From positions 124,001 through 188,000 of the forward strand of contig QFPN01000004.1 of NCBI GenBank assembly GCA_003241695.1: a stretch of 64,000 nucleotides of DNA. The letters run 5' to 3'. The stretch comes from Ancylobacter novellus (GTDB lineage Bacteria > Pseudomonadota > Alphaproteobacteria > Rhizobiales > Methylopilaceae). A program made the translations under genes and the position numbers. How positions within the stretch are numbered: position 1 is the stretch's first letter; every line of letters begins with the position of its first letter. The notes under the pieces are model-generated. The model did not search any database and was not told where the DNA came from. It saw only the letters and a list, made by a program, of their open reading frames with translations. This document shows positions 52,194 through 61,462 of this stretch, in pieces.

Positions 52194-53561
52194 TTATTTT
52201 GACGCGTTCTGGGACACCAGAAGCCCCGGCCGCGGGGCGCCGCCGCCGGTCGCAAGATCGGCCGTCGCGACCTCCCTCCAGCGGTATCCAAGAACCGCTC
52301 CACGCCGGGAATCCGAAATCGTGTTGCCGGTGATCGTCGTCGCGCCGACCCCTTCGACCACCGAAACGCCGATTCCGACGCCGCAGGAGCGAATCACGTT
52401 CCCCGAGACCGCGACGTCGCGGAGATACGGTCCCCAGCCGGCGAGGATCCCGATGTCCGGGCAGGCCTCGACCACGTTGCCCGTCACCGCGGTGTCGGCT
52501 TCGACGCTGACGCCGCAGCCGTATCCCTCGCCCGGCTCGTCGAGCAGCGGCCGGCGAAAGGCGTTGCGCACGACGTTTCCCGTCACCGTCGCGAGCCGCC
52601 CGCCCTCGTTGAAGTTGACGACCGAGATCCCGTTCGCGGCGCCGTCGACGAGGTTTCCGGAGATCACCGCGCCCGAGAAGCCGTATTCGGCGTAGATCCC
52701 GGTCTCCCCGCTCAGCAGGCAGAGATTGTCCGACAGGATCGCGTCGTCGGCCTCGTGGGCGCGAAGCGCGCTGAACGCGGAGCGTCGGATCGCGTTGTCG
52801 GTCACCATCACGCCCGCGGCGCGCGAGACGTTGACCCCGTTGCCGTTCCAGCCGAGACCGCCGTCGAGCGCGCCGATGTCCTCGATCCGGCAGCGCGACA
52901 CGACCGAGCCGTCCTCGCCCTTCTGCGAACGCCTAATGACCACGCCATTGTTGCGGCAGTTCCGGACGACGCAGTCGGTGATCGAGAGCCCGCGGCCGTC
53001 CATCGAGAACAGGCCGGCGTGGCGCGCCCCCTCGACGCGGCAGCGGCGGACCGCGCCGCCGGCCCCCGACAGCACGATCCCGCCGCCGCCGGCGCCTGTC
53101 ACCGCCACCTCGTCGAGCGTAAGGTCCTGCGCGCCGTCGGCCTGCAGCACGCCGACCTCCTGGCCCGCCGGCATGTTCGCTCCGTCGAGGACGAGGCCGC
53201 GGACCGAGGCGCGGCGCGCGCCACGGACGACCAGCAGAGGCCCGGTCCCGACGAGTTCGAGCCGCGTCAGCTCCGGGACGCCGACGACGACCGCGCCGTC
53301 GGCGAGCGCCAGCCCGGCGGCTCGGTAGAGGCCGGGGGCGAGCGCGAGCGGCCGGCCCTCCTTCGCCGCGCGGTCGAGGGCGCGCTGCAGCCCGCGGGTC
53401 TGGTCCGTCTCGCCGGGCTTCACGCCGAGCGCCGCGGCGTCGAGCGCGCCCGGCAGCGCTTCGGCGAAGGGCGGCGCGGCGGCGAGCCCCGCAAGCGCCG
53501 CCGCGCCGATCAGAAGGCGGCGGCGCAGCATGTCGACGTCTGCGGCGATCGAACGGTTCAC
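52194..53561 (-). CDS. Tat-exported right-handed beta-helix protein (TIGR03808-like)
   Basis: The 455-residue product has a twin-arginine signal (MLRRRLLIGAAALAGLAAAPP) after a ten-residue extension, then a linker that aligns with pectate-lyase-type beta-helices. Regular 20-25 residue repeats of the form VTGNVV, ISGNLVDGAANGISVVN, VSGNVIRSCGVGIGVS run to the end. The pattern fits the Rhizobiales family TIGR03808 of Tat-translocated repetitive proteins. Any carbohydrate target is unknown. A start at the internal Met before RRRLL is equally good for the Tat signal. Confidence 0.88.
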   Translation of the reverse strand: MNRSIAADVDMLRRRLLIGAAALAGLAAAPPFAEALPGALDAAALGVKPGETDQTRGLQRALDRAAKEGRPLALAPGLYRAAGLALADGAVVVGVPELTRLELVGTGPLLVVRGARRASVRGLVLDGANMPAGQEVGVLQADGAQDLTLDEVAVTGAGGGGIVLSGAGGAVRRCRVEGARHAGLFSMDGRGLSITDCVVRNCRNNGVVIRRSQKGEDGSVVSRCRIEDIGALDGGLGWNGNGVNVSRAAGVMVTDNAIRRSAFSALRAHEADDAILSDNLCLLSGETGIYAEYGFSGAVISGNLVDGAANGISVVNFNEGGRLATVTGNVVRNAFRRPLLDEPGEGYGCGVSVEADTAVTGNVVEACPDIGILAGWGPYLRDVAVSGNVIRSCGVGIGVSVVEGVGATTITGNTISDSRRGAVLGYRWREVATADLATGGGAPRPGLLVSQNASK

Positions 53562-53680
53562 GGCGCTTGCCCCCTCCGGCGCCCCCGCGCCGGCTCCGGC
53601 CCGAGTTTACGGCCGGAGGCAGGGTTCCCGAAATCGCAGGCGCTTGAACGGCCGGTCTCTGCTATGGCTCACGCCGACCC

Positions 53681-54439
53681 ATGACCGCCCAAACCAGACC
53701 CCGCCGCCGCGCCGACGTGCTTCTCGTCGAGCGCGGCCTGTTCGAGAGCCGCGCCAGGGCGCAGGCCGCGATCGCGGCGGGCCTCGTGCGCGCCGACGGC
53801 GAGACGGTCCGGCGCGCCTCCGACGCGCTCGACCCGGACGCCGCGATCGAGGCGGAACCCGCGCACCCTTACGTCTCGCGCGGCGGCGTGAAGCTCGCGC
53901 ACGCGCTCGACCTGTTCGCAATATCGGTCGAGGGCCTCCACGCGCTCGACGTCGGCGCCTCGACGGGCGGCTTCACCGAGGTTCTGCTCGCGCGCGGCGC
54001 CGCCCATGTGACGGCGGTCGACGTCGGCCGCGGCCAGCTTCACCCCAAGGTCGCCGCCGACCCGCGGGTCGAGAACCGCGAGGCGACCGACATCCGGGCG
54101 CTCGCCCCCGCCGACCTGCCCGCGAGGCCCGACATCGTCACCGTCGACGTCAGCTTCGCGCCGCTTTCCGCCGTGCTGCCGGCGGCGCTTTCGCTCGCCG
54201 CGGCGGAGGCGACGCTGGTCGCGCTGGTGAAGCCGCAGTTCGAGGTCGGCCGCAAGGACGTCGGCAAGGGCGGGATCGTGAAGGACGAGGCCGCCCGCCG
54301 ACGCGCGCGCGACGGCGCGGTCGGGCTGGTCGAAAGCCTCGGCTACGCGGTCCTCGGCCATTCCCCATCCCCCATCGCGGGCGGCGACGGCAATGTCGAG
54401 CACCTGCTCGTCGCGCGCGGACGAGGCGTCAATGGCTGA
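53681..54439 (+). CDS. tlyA: TlyA-family rRNA (cytidine-2'-O)-methyltransferase
   Basis: Predicted SAM-dependent 2'-O-methyltransferase of rRNA. The 252-residue product has an N-terminal S4 RNA-binding domain at about residues 8-65 (RADVLLVERGLFESRARAQAAIAAGLV) and an FtsJ-like domain with the SAM loop HALDVGASTGGFTEVLL, VDVSFAPL and LVALVKPQFEVG. Some TlyA proteins also have hemolysin-like effects, considered secondary. It overlaps the next RNA methyltransferase gene by 8 bases. Confidence 0.93.
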   Translation: MTAQTRPRRRADVLLVERGLFESRARAQAAIAAGLVRADGETVRRASDALDPDAAIEAEPAHPYVSRGGVKLAHALDLFAISVEGLHALDVGASTGGFTEVLLARGAAHVTAVDVGRGQLHPKVAADPRVENREATDIRALAPADLPARPDIVTVDVSFAPLSAVLPAALSLAAAEATLVALVKPQFEVGRKDVGKGGIVKDEAARRRARDGAVGLVESLGYAVLGHSPSPIAGGDGNVEHLLVARGRGVNG

Positions 54440-55667
54440 GACGGTCCGCATCGAACGCCTCGGCGCGCGCGGCGACGGCGTCGCGGCCGGTCCGCTCTAT
54501 GTGGCGCGGGCGCTCGCGGGCGAACTCGTGACGGTCGAGCCCAAGGGCGAGCGCGCCGCCCTGCTCGCCGTGGTCGAGCCCTCGCCCGACCGGGTCGCGG
54601 CCTATTGCCCGGAAGTGGGCCGCTGCGGCGGCTGCGCGACGCAGGAACTGGCGCAGGCCGCCGCGCTAGACTGGAAGCGCGACCTTCTGATCGAGGCGCT
54701 GGAGCGCGAGGGCGTCGCTTGGCGGGGGCTGGTCGGCCCTTGCGTCGACGCCCATGGCGCGGGCCGGCGGCGCGCGACCTTCCATGCCCGCAGAAACCCC
54801 GACGGCCGCATCGCCGTCGGCTTCTCGGAGGCGCGCAGCCATTCGGTGGTGTCGATCGCCGACTGCCCGCTGCTCGCGCCCTCGATGGCGCGCGCCCTGC
54901 CCGCCGCCCGCGCCGTCGCGTCGGCGCTCGCGGCCAAGGGCAAGCCGCTCGACCTCGCCGTGACCGCGACCGACGCCGGGCTCGACCTCGACGTCCGCGG
55001 CCTCGGCCCCCTGCCGGAGGCGATGCGGCTGAAGCTGGTGGCGCTCGCCGAAACGCACGACATCGCCCGGCTCTCGATCCATGGCGACGTCGTCGTCATG
55101 CGCCGCAAGCCCATGCTGACGGTCGGCCGCGCGACGCTGTCGCCGCCGCCGGGCGGTTTCCTGCAGGCGACAGCCGAGGGCGAGGAGACGCTCGGCCGCC
55201 TCGCGCGCGAGGGCGTCGGTAAGGCGAAGCGCGTCGCCGACCTGTTCTGCGGCTCCGGCGCCTTCGCGCTGCGGCTCGCCGAGACCGCGGAAGTGTTCGC
55301 CGCCGACTCCGAGAAGCCCGCGATCGCCGCCCTCGACGCGGCGGCGCGCACGGCGCAGGGGCTGAAGCGGGTGACGGCGGAGGCCCGCGACCTGTTCCGC
55401 CGCCCGCTGACCGCGAAAGAACTCGACCGCTTCGACGCCGTGGTGTTCGACCCGCCCCGCGCGGGCGCCGAGGCCCAGGGGCGGGCGCTCAGCGGTTCGA
55501 AGGTCAGGACGGTGGTCGCCGTGTCGTGCAACGCGGCCACCTTCGCCCGCGACGCCGCGATCCTGATCGCCGGCGGCTACCGGCTGACGGGCGCGACGCC
55601 GGTAGACCAGTTCCGCCACTCCGCCCATGTCGAGACGGTCGCGACCTTCGAGCGCCCGCGTGGCTGA
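54432..55667 (+). CDS. RlmD/TrmA-type 5-methyluridine RNA methyltransferase
   Basis: Class I SAM-dependent RNA m5U methyltransferase; whether the target is 23S rRNA or tRNA is unclear. The 411-residue product has an N-terminal TRAM-like segment, an iron-sulfur cysteine set (CPEVGRCGGC plus the later ADCPLL), the SAM loop VADLFCGSGAFALRLAE, the FDPPRAGAEAQ motif and the catalytic cysteine in VAVSCNAATFARD. I chose the ATG at 54432, where the TRAM-like strand begins. It forms an RNA-modification pair with tlyA. Confidence 0.92.
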   Translation: MAETVRIERLGARGDGVAAGPLYVARALAGELVTVEPKGERAALLAVVEPSPDRVAAYCPEVGRCGGCATQELAQAAALDWKRDLLIEALEREGVAWRGLVGPCVDAHGAGRRRATFHARRNPDGRIAVGFSEARSHSVVSIADCPLLAPSMARALPAARAVASALAAKGKPLDLAVTATDAGLDLDVRGLGPLPEAMRLKLVALAETHDIARLSIHGDVVVMRRKPMLTVGRATLSPPPGGFLQATAEGEETLGRLAREGVGKAKRVADLFCGSGAFALRLAETAEVFAADSEKPAIAALDAAARTAQGLKRVTAEARDLFRRPLTAKELDRFDAVVFDPPRAGAEAQGRALSGSKVRTVVAVSCNAATFARDAAILIAGGYRLTGATPVDQFRHSAHVETVATFERPRG

Positions 55668-55675
55668 GAGAGCCG

Positions 55676-56179
55676 TCAGTCGTCGATCACCAGCGCGCTG
55701 TTGCTGATCCAGCCGCCGGTCGCGCCGCCGCTGAGCCGGGCTTGGATCGAAATCTCGTTCTTGCCGGCCTCGAGCGGCACGGCGACGGTGATCGAATGTG
55801 TCGCCCAACTGCCGAAGCCGACGGTTCCGTCCGAGCTGCAGAAGCTGTCGCTCGCGCCGACCGTAGGAGGAACCACGACGCCGTTGACGACGATGTCGAG
55901 ATCGACCCAGGCGGTGACGTTGCCGGCCGGGGCGTCGACCGAGCATTCCGCCGAGAAGGTCAGGCTGTAGACGCCCTTGGCCGGTGGCCTGACATTGATC
56001 GTCGTCTTGATCGAGCCGTCGTTCGCGTTGCCGAGCGGAACCTGCCCGGTCGGAGTCAAGAAACTCCAGTTCAGCGCATAGTAGCTCGAGTTCAGCACCT
56101 CGGCGGCCGCCACGCCGGGAAGTCCCGCGAACAAGAAAGCGCTCGCCGCCGTCAGACTGACGTTCCTGAACGAGATCAC
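55676..56179 (-). CDS. Hypothetical secreted beta-rich protein
   Basis: Not recognised. The 167-residue product has a signal peptide at about residues 1-26 ending GVAAAEV. The mature part is rich in strands, Thr, Ser and Val, with ANDGSIKTTINVRPPAKGVYSLTFSAEC and VPLEAGKNEISIQARLSGG, a pattern like an immunoglobulin- or galactose-binding-type beta-sandwich. Two cysteines may form a disulfide. The stop lies 8 bases from the end of the methyltransferase gene. Confidence 0.78.
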   Translation of the reverse strand: MISFRNVSLTAASAFLFAGLPGVAAAEVLNSSYYALNWSFLTPTGQVPLGNANDGSIKTTINVRPPAKGVYSLTFSAECSVDAPAGNVTAWVDLDIVVNGVVVPPTVGASDSFCSSDGTVGFGSWATHSITVAVPLEAGKNEISIQARLSGGATGGWISNSALVIDD

Positions 56180-56307
56180 GACGTCTTCCTCCCGAGTTCA
56201 TTCAAGCGCAAAGGCAGAATGATCATTCGGATCGAGACTTCATCCTCGTACAAACACGTACCGCCAATGTCGGCCATCCCTGCAAACCGACCTCAAGCCG
56301 CACCGCC

Positions 56308-56898
56308 TCAGATCCAGCGCCAGCCGCCGTTCTCGATCACGAGCGCCCGCCCCTGCTGGATCCGCAGTTCCGGCAGCCTGTCGCGCTCGACGCCGGCGAG
56401 CGCCAGCACGGCGCGGGCGACGCCGCCATGCGAGACGACGACCGCGGGCCGGTCGAGGGCTGCGAGCGCCGCCTCGACACGCGCGGAGACGTCGGCGTAG
56501 CTCTCGCCGTCCGGCGGCCGGTGATCCCACCGGTCGGCCTCCCGCGCCTTCATCGCGCCGGGCTCGCGCTCGCGGATCTCGAAGAAGGTCGATCCTTCCC
56601 AGCGTCCGAACGACATCTCGGACAGCCGCTCGTCTGTCTCGAAACCGTCCGGGTCGAGCCCCATGGCGGCGCGCATGCGACGCATCGTGTCCGAGGCGCG
56701 CGACAGGGGGCTCGCGACGAAGACCCGGTCGGCCACGCCCGAAAAATCCTTCAGCGCGCGGCCGACGGCGTCGGCCTGGTCGCGGCCTCGCGCGTTGAGC
56801 GGGATGTCGGTGCGGCCCTGCAGGCGGCCCGCGACGTTCCAGTCGGTCTCGCCGTGGCGGACGAAGATGAGCGGCGCGGGAGCCGCCTCGAGAGGCAT
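56308..56898 (-). CDS. Histidine phosphatase family protein
   Basis: Phosphoglycerate-mutase-like phosphatase; the substrate is not known. The 196-residue product has the RHGET motif (phosphoryl-accepting histidine) near residue 14, GRLQGRTDIPLNARGRDQA, SPLSRASDTM, the acidic LSEMSFGRWEG and the second histidine in VVVSHGGVARA. It starts 21 bases after the fabI stop on the same strand and may be co-transcribed, an arrangement common in rhizobia. The start at 56898 places the first strand correctly. Confidence 0.93.
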   Translation of the reverse strand: MPLEAAPAPLIFVRHGETDWNVAGRLQGRTDIPLNARGRDQADAVGRALKDFSGVADRVFVASPLSRASDTMRRMRAAMGLDPDGFETDERLSEMSFGRWEGSTFFEIREREPGAMKAREADRWDHRPPDGESYADVSARVEAALAALDRPAVVVSHGGVARAVLALAGVERDRLPELRIQQGRALVIENGGWRWI

Positions 56899-56918
56899 CG
56901 CGTCCCGGCGCCCGTCGC

Positions 56919-57731
56919 TCAGACGACCGAGATGTCGGGCGCCTCGGGGTTCTTCATGCCGACGATGTGGTAGCCGGCGTCGACATGGTGGACCTCGCCG
57001 GTCACGCCGCGGCCGAGATCCGACAGCAGGTAGAGCGCGCTGTCGCCGACCTCCTCGTTCGACACCGTCCGGCGCAGCGGGGCGTTGAGCTCGTTCCACT
57101 TCAGGATGTAGCGGAAGTCGCCGATGCCGGATGCCGCCAGCGTCTTGATCGGACCGGCCGAGATCGCGTTGACGCGGATCTTCTTCGGTCCGAGGTCGGC
57201 GGCCAGATAGCGCACAGACGCCTCGAGCGCTGCCTTGGCGACGCCCATGACGTTGTAGTGCGGCATCCACTTCTCAGCGCCGTAATAGGTCAGCGTCAGG
57301 ATCGAACCGCCGTCGCCCATCAGCTTCTCGGCCCGCTGCGCCACCGCGGTCAGCGAGTAGCAGGACACGAACATCGTCTTGCTGAAGTTGTCGGCGGTCG
57401 TCTCGATGTAGCGGCCGTCGAGCTGGTCCTTGTCCGAAAAAGCGATGCAGTGGACGAGGAAGTCGAGCCCGCCCAGAACCTCAGCCGTCTTCTCGAACAC
57501 GGCGTCGATCGTGGCCGCGTCGGTGACGTCGCAATGGCCCACCACCTCGGCGTCGAGTTCGGCGGCGAGCGGCTCGACCCGCTTCTTCAACGCGTCGCCC
57601 TGATAGGTGAAGGCGAGCTTCGCGCCGGCGGCCGCGCAGGCCCTGGCGATGCCCCAGGCGATCGACCGGTTGTTCGCGACGCCCATCACCAGGCCGCGCT
57701 TGCCGGCCATCAGGCCCCGGACGTCGGTCAT
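56919..57731 (-). CDS. fabI: Enoyl-[acyl-carrier-protein] reductase (NADH)
   Basis: Last reductive step of each type II fatty-acid elongation cycle. The 270-residue product has the FabI-type cofactor segment GVANNRSIAWGIARACAAAGA, CIAFSDKDQLDGRY, LTYYGAEKWMPHYNVMGVAKAALE with the Tyr-x6-Lys catalytic pair, and RVNAISAGPIKTLAASGI. The divergent SDR pattern separates FabI from ordinary SDRs. An AGAGGTGG site precedes the start at 57731. Confidence 0.95.
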   Translation of the reverse strand: MTDVRGLMAGKRGLVMGVANNRSIAWGIARACAAAGAKLAFTYQGDALKKRVEPLAAELDAEVVGHCDVTDAATIDAVFEKTAEVLGGLDFLVHCIAFSDKDQLDGRYIETTADNFSKTMFVSCYSLTAVAQRAEKLMGDGGSILTLTYYGAEKWMPHYNVMGVAKAALEASVRYLAADLGPKKIRVNAISAGPIKTLAASGIGDFRYILKWNELNAPLRRTVSNEEVGDSALYLLSDLGRGVTGEVHHVDAGYHIVGMKNPEAPDISVV

Positions 57732-58075
57732 GAACCACCTCTTGCGCGGGCGCGTCGCGATCTCTTGAACGGGCTTGGCTATGGCACAGGGCGAGCCGCC
57801 TCATCAAGCCGCCGCAGTGCGGCGCCGGTCACGCCCGGTTTCGCTTCTCGACGGCCCTGCGCTCTCAGAAATCAGCGTCCGGGCGCGCCCGCGCGGTTCA
57901 GGCGAACCTCCACACCGCGGCGCTTTTGTCCAATCGATCAACAGCCTGGGCGCGCCGGACGCGGTCCTTCTTCGGGCGCGACCGGCCGCGTCCGGAAAAG
58001 AATCGCCTGCGCCTGTCGGATCGGCGACGATGCGGCCGTCCTTGGTTCGTGTGACGACACGAAAGGGAGGCCGAG
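57732..58075. other. Divergent intergenic region between fabI and the BNR gene
   Basis: No gene was found in 344 bases. It should hold the fabI promoter (minus) and that of the BNR gene (plus). GAAAGGGAGG at its right end is the ribosome-binding site of the latter. No repeat of families A, B or C is present. Confidence 0.5.
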
Positions 58076-59158
58076 ATGGGCACGATGGTGCTGACGCTGC
58101 TCGGAACAAAAAAAGGCGCGTTCATCCTCAAGAGCGACGCCGAACGGAAGGACTGGGTTCTTTCGGGACCGTTCTGCGAGACGTGGCCGACCAACCACGT
58201 CATCGCCGATCCCGCGACCGGGACGATCTACGCCGCCGGCGGCAACGAATGGTTCGGACCCGCGGTCTGGAAGTCCGGGGATCTCGGCGAGACCTGGAGC
58301 CATTCGAGCCGGGGCCTCGCCTACGAGGCGGGCGAGGAGCCGATCACCGCGGTGTGGAGCCTCGCGCCGGGCCACGGCCGGCTCTACGCCGGCGTCGCGC
58401 CCGCCGGGCTGTTCGCGAGCGAAGACGGCGGCGAAACATGGACCCATGTCGAGGGGCTCTCGCGTCACCCCACGCGCCCCGAATGGCAGGCGGGCGGCGC
58501 GGGGCTCATCCTGCATTCGATCGTCCCGGACCCGGAAGACGAGAGCCGGATCTGGGTCGGCATGTCTTCGGTCGGGGTGTTCCACACCGCCGACGGCGGA
58601 AAGACCTGGGAGCCGCGGAACTCCGGCGTGCGCTGCGACTACCTGCCGGAGGACCAGCGCTATCCCGAATTCGGCCAGTGCGTGCACTGCATCGTCATGG
58701 CGCCGGGCGGATCGGGCCGCCTCTACCAGCAGAACCATTGCGGCATGTATCGCAGCGACGACGGCGGCCGGAGCTGGGCGTCGATCGAGAACGGCCTGCC
58801 GTCGAGCTTCGGCTTTCCGGCGGCGGCGCACCCGCGGGATCCGGAGCGGCTCTACCTCGTGCCGCTCAACGGCGACGTCCGCGGCCGCTACATGCCGGAC
58901 GCGAAGGCGGCGGCGTGGGCGACGCGCGACGGCGGCGCGACCTGGGCCGCCAAGCGCTCGGGCCTGCCGCAGGAGAACGCTTATTTCAACGTGCTGCGGC
59001 AGGCGCTGGCTGTCGACCGGCTGGAGCCCGCGGGCGTCTATTTCGGCACCGGCTCGGGCGAGGTCTACGCCAGCCGCGACGAGGGCGAGAGCTGGGAGCG
59101 GATCGCCGAGCACCTGCCGGCGATCTCCTCGGTCGAGACGCTGGTGATCGAGCGGTGA
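58076..59158 (+). CDS. BNR/sialidase-like beta-propeller protein
   Basis: The 360-residue product has at least four Asp-box (BNR) motifs of the S-x-D-x-G-x-x-W type: SGDLGETW, SEDGGETW, TADGGKTW, SDDGGRSW, TRDGGATW and SRDEGESW. These place it in a beta-propeller of the sialidase/photosystem-stability type. There is no signal peptide, and the catalytic residues of true sialidases are not evident, so it may be a binding scaffold rather than a glycosidase. An AAAGGGAGG site supports the ATG at 58076. Its stop overlaps the GTG of the ThiS/MoaD-like gene. Confidence 0.88.
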   Translation: MGTMVLTLLGTKKGAFILKSDAERKDWVLSGPFCETWPTNHVIADPATGTIYAAGGNEWFGPAVWKSGDLGETWSHSSRGLAYEAGEEPITAVWSLAPGHGRLYAGVAPAGLFASEDGGETWTHVEGLSRHPTRPEWQAGGAGLILHSIVPDPEDESRIWVGMSSVGVFHTADGGKTWEPRNSGVRCDYLPEDQRYPEFGQCVHCIVMAPGGSGRLYQQNHCGMYRSDDGGRSWASIENGLPSSFGFPAAAHPRDPERLYLVPLNGDVRGRYMPDAKAAAWATRDGGATWAAKRSGLPQENAYFNVLRQALAVDRLEPAGVYFGTGSGEVYASRDEGESWERIAEHLPAISSVETLVIER

Positions 59159-59454
59159 GCGCTGCGGCCGCGACCCGGGAGGAGCCGGCCCCGGCGGTGG
59201 TGCGGCTCGCGCCGCTGCTCGTGACGCTGTTTCCGGCGGCGGACCGGGTGGTCGAGCTCAGGGTCTCGTCGGTCGCCGAGATGGTCGACGCGCTCGAGGC
59301 CCGCTGGCCCGGAATGCGCGACCGGATCTGCGACTCCCGGCCCGCGATCCGCCGCCACATCAACGTCTTCGTAGACGGCAGGCGCGCCAAGCTCGACGCC
59401 CCGCTGCGCGCGGGCGCCGACGTCTTCATCCTGACGGCTGTGAGCGGCGGCTGA
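59155..59454 (+). CDS. ThiS/MoaD-like ubiquitin-fold protein
   Basis: The 99-residue product has a beta-grasp pattern (LLVTLFPAADRVVELRVSSVAEMVDALEARWPG, HINVFVDGRRAKLDAPLRAGADVFILTAVSGG). It ends in the Gly-Gly needed for adenylation and thiocarboxylation in sulfur carriers. No partner E1-like enzyme is adjacent. The GTG start overlaps the BNR stop (GTGA), so the two proteins are made together. Whether it carries sulfur, or is conjugated to the propeller protein, is open. Confidence 0.85.
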   Translation: MSAAAATREEPAPAVVRLAPLLVTLFPAADRVVELRVSSVAEMVDALEARWPGMRDRICDSRPAIRRHINVFVDGRRAKLDAPLRAGADVFILTAVSGG

Positions 59455-59503
59455 GCGCGCGGACCGCGTTCTCAACCCGAGCCGCGCCCGGTAAAGTGCG
59501 GCC

Positions 59504-60934
59504 ATGACCGCGCCGTTTCCGCCCGACCTCGTCGCCCGCTTCTCAGCCCTCGTCGCCGAGCGCGACCGGCTCGACGAGGACGCCGCCGCCCCGCGGCTGT
59601 CGGAGCCGCGCGGGCTCTATCGCGGAAAGGCCGCGCTCGTGCTCACGCCGCGCTCGACAGAGGAGGTCGCGGCGATCGTCCGGCTCGCGCACGAAACCGG
59701 CGTCGCCATCGTGCCGCAGGGCGGCAACACCGGCCTCGTCGGCGGCCAGACGCCCGACGCGAGCGGGGCCGAGATATTGCTCTCGACTTCGAAGCTCGAC
59801 CGCATCCGCGAGGTCGACCCGGACGAGAACCTGATGGTGGTCGAGGCCGGCGTCACGCTCGCCCGGGTGCAGGAGGCGGCCGCCGAGGCCGACCGGCTGT
59901 TCCCCCTGAGCCTCGGCTCGGAGGGAACCTGCACCATCGGCGGCAACATCGCGTCGAACGCCGGCGGCGTCGGCGTGCTGGCCTACGGCAACGCCCGCGA
60001 CCTCGTGCTCGGCGTCGAGGCGGTGCTGCCCGACGGACGGATCTGGAACGGCCTCCGCCGCCTGCGCAAGGACAACACCGGCTACGACCTGAAGCACCTT
60101 TTCATCGGCTCGGAGGGCACGCTCGGGATCGTCACGGCGGCGGTGGTCAAGCTGTTCCCGGCCGCCCGCGAGACCGCGACCGCGTTCGTCGCCGTCCCCT
60201 CCCCGCAGGCCGCGCTCGCGCTGTTCCGGCTCGCCCGCGCCCGCGCAGGGCAGGCTCTGACGGGCTGCGAGCTGATGCCGCGGATCGGGCTCGACTTCAC
60301 CTTCGCGCATGTGCCGGGCACGCGGGACCCGCTTGGCGAGCCCTCGCCCTGGTACGTGCTGCTGGAGCTGTCCTCCCCGCTCGAGGTCGGGCTTGCGGCG
60401 ACGCTCGAGAGCGTCCTTGAGACGGCGTTCGAGGACGGAACCGTCACCGACGCCGCGATCGCGGCTTCGGGCGAGCAGCAGGAGGCGTTCTGGCGCATCC
60501 GGCTCGGGCTGTCGGAGGCGCAGGGCCACGCCGGCGGATCGATCAAGCACGACGTCTCGACGCCGCTGTCGAAGACCGCGGACTTCATCGTCGAGGCGAC
60601 GGCGGCGGTCGAACGCCACCTGCCCGGCGCGCGCGTCGTCGCCTTCGGCCATCTCGGCGACGGCAACATCCACTTCAACGTCAGCCAGCCGGTCGGGGCC
60701 GACAAGGCCGACTATCTCGCCGGCTGGGACGCGATGAACCACGTGGTTCACGACATCGTCGCAGCCTACGGCGGCTCGATCGCGGCCGAGCACGGCGTCG
60801 GGCGGCTGAAGCGGGATCTGCTGAAGGGCGTGAAGTCGGAGGTCGAGCTCGACCTGTTCCGCACGGTGAAACGGGCGCTCGATCCGAAGAACCTGATGAA
60901 TCCGGGCGTGCTGATCCCGGAAACCGGCGCTTAA
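59504..60934 (+). CDS. FAD-linked oxidase, D-2-hydroxyglutarate dehydrogenase-like
   Basis: Flavoprotein of the VAO/PCMH family, predicted to oxidise a D-2-hydroxy acid such as D-2-hydroxyglutarate or D-lactate. The 476-residue product has an N-terminal FAD_binding_4 domain (VPQGGNTGLVGGQTPD; GGNIASNAGGVGVLAYGN; IGSEGTLGIVTAAVVKL). The C-terminal FAD-oxidase domain has HLGDGNIHFNVSQP (metal-binding histidines), AEHGVGRLKRD and LDPKNLMNPG. The electron acceptor is not known. It follows the ThiS/MoaD-like gene by 49 bases. Confidence 0.92.
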   Translation: MTAPFPPDLVARFSALVAERDRLDEDAAAPRLSEPRGLYRGKAALVLTPRSTEEVAAIVRLAHETGVAIVPQGGNTGLVGGQTPDASGAEILLSTSKLDRIREVDPDENLMVVEAGVTLARVQEAAAEADRLFPLSLGSEGTCTIGGNIASNAGGVGVLAYGNARDLVLGVEAVLPDGRIWNGLRRLRKDNTGYDLKHLFIGSEGTLGIVTAAVVKLFPAARETATAFVAVPSPQAALALFRLARARAGQALTGCELMPRIGLDFTFAHVPGTRDPLGEPSPWYVLLELSSPLEVGLAATLESVLETAFEDGTVTDAAIAASGEQQEAFWRIRLGLSEAQGHAGGSIKHDVSTPLSKTADFIVEATAAVERHLPGARVVAFGHLGDGNIHFNVSQPVGADKADYLAGWDAMNHVVHDIVAAYGGSIAAEHGVGRLKRDLLKGVKSEVELDLFRTVKRALDPKNLMNPGVLIPETGA

Positions 60935-60981
60935 CCCCGACCGGCCATCATGGCGGCGACCAAGTCTCGTGGAGCCGCACC

Positions 60982-61311
60982 ATGTCTCGCGTCGCCGGCC
61001 TCTGCGTCGCCCTTGTGGCGGCGTGCGTTTCGCTCGCCCCGGCTTTCGCCGCCGACCGTTCGATGCGGGCGCGCCCGGCCGACGGGATCGCCGTGACGGT
61101 CGACGACTGCCGGGCGCCGCGCGTCGAGGTCGTGCGCTACAAGGAACAGGTCTGCCAGAAGGGCGTCGGGGGCTACGCCGCCTGCCGCTGGGTCAAGCGC
61201 GAGCACGCGGTCGAGACCGCAGGCGTCTGCGAGCCGGTCGACACCGTGGAGCAGGCCCGCCCGACCTCGCGCGGCGCCTTCCCGCCCTACACCCGCAACC
61301 CACGCGGCTGA
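60982..61311 (+). CDS. Small secreted cysteine-containing hypothetical protein
   Basis: Not recognised. The 109-residue product has a signal peptide at residues 1-23 (CVALVAACVSLAPAFA). The mature domain has four cysteines (DDCRAP, EQVCQKG, AACRW, GVCEP), which could form two disulfides, and it ends in a proline-rich tail. The G+C and codon use are normal for the window. It is convergent with the SRAP gene, with a family A repeat between them. Confidence 0.78.
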   Translation: MSRVAGLCVALVAACVSLAPAFAADRSMRARPADGIAVTVDDCRAPRVEVVRYKEQVCQKGVGGYAACRWVKREHAVETAGVCEPVDTVEQARPTSRGAFPPYTRNPRG

Positions 61312-61323
61312 GTCCGAACCTCC

Positions 61324-61419
61324 CCGTCATGCCCGGCGAAGCCGGGTATCCACGACTTGGGCTCTCCTCGACGCTCGACAACGAAGTCGCGGATACCCGC
61401 GAAGACGCGGGCATGACGG
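61324..61419. repeat. Palindromic repeat, family A, copy 4
   Basis: Arms CCGTCATGCCCG and GCATGACGG with inner GGGTATCCACGACTT against AAGTCGCGGATACCC match the other copies. It lies in the convergent gap between the small secreted gene and the SRAP gene. Confidence 0.85.
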
Positions 61420-61462
61420 CTTCGCGCGGAAGCGCAACCTCATCGAAGCGAGCGAAACGCCC

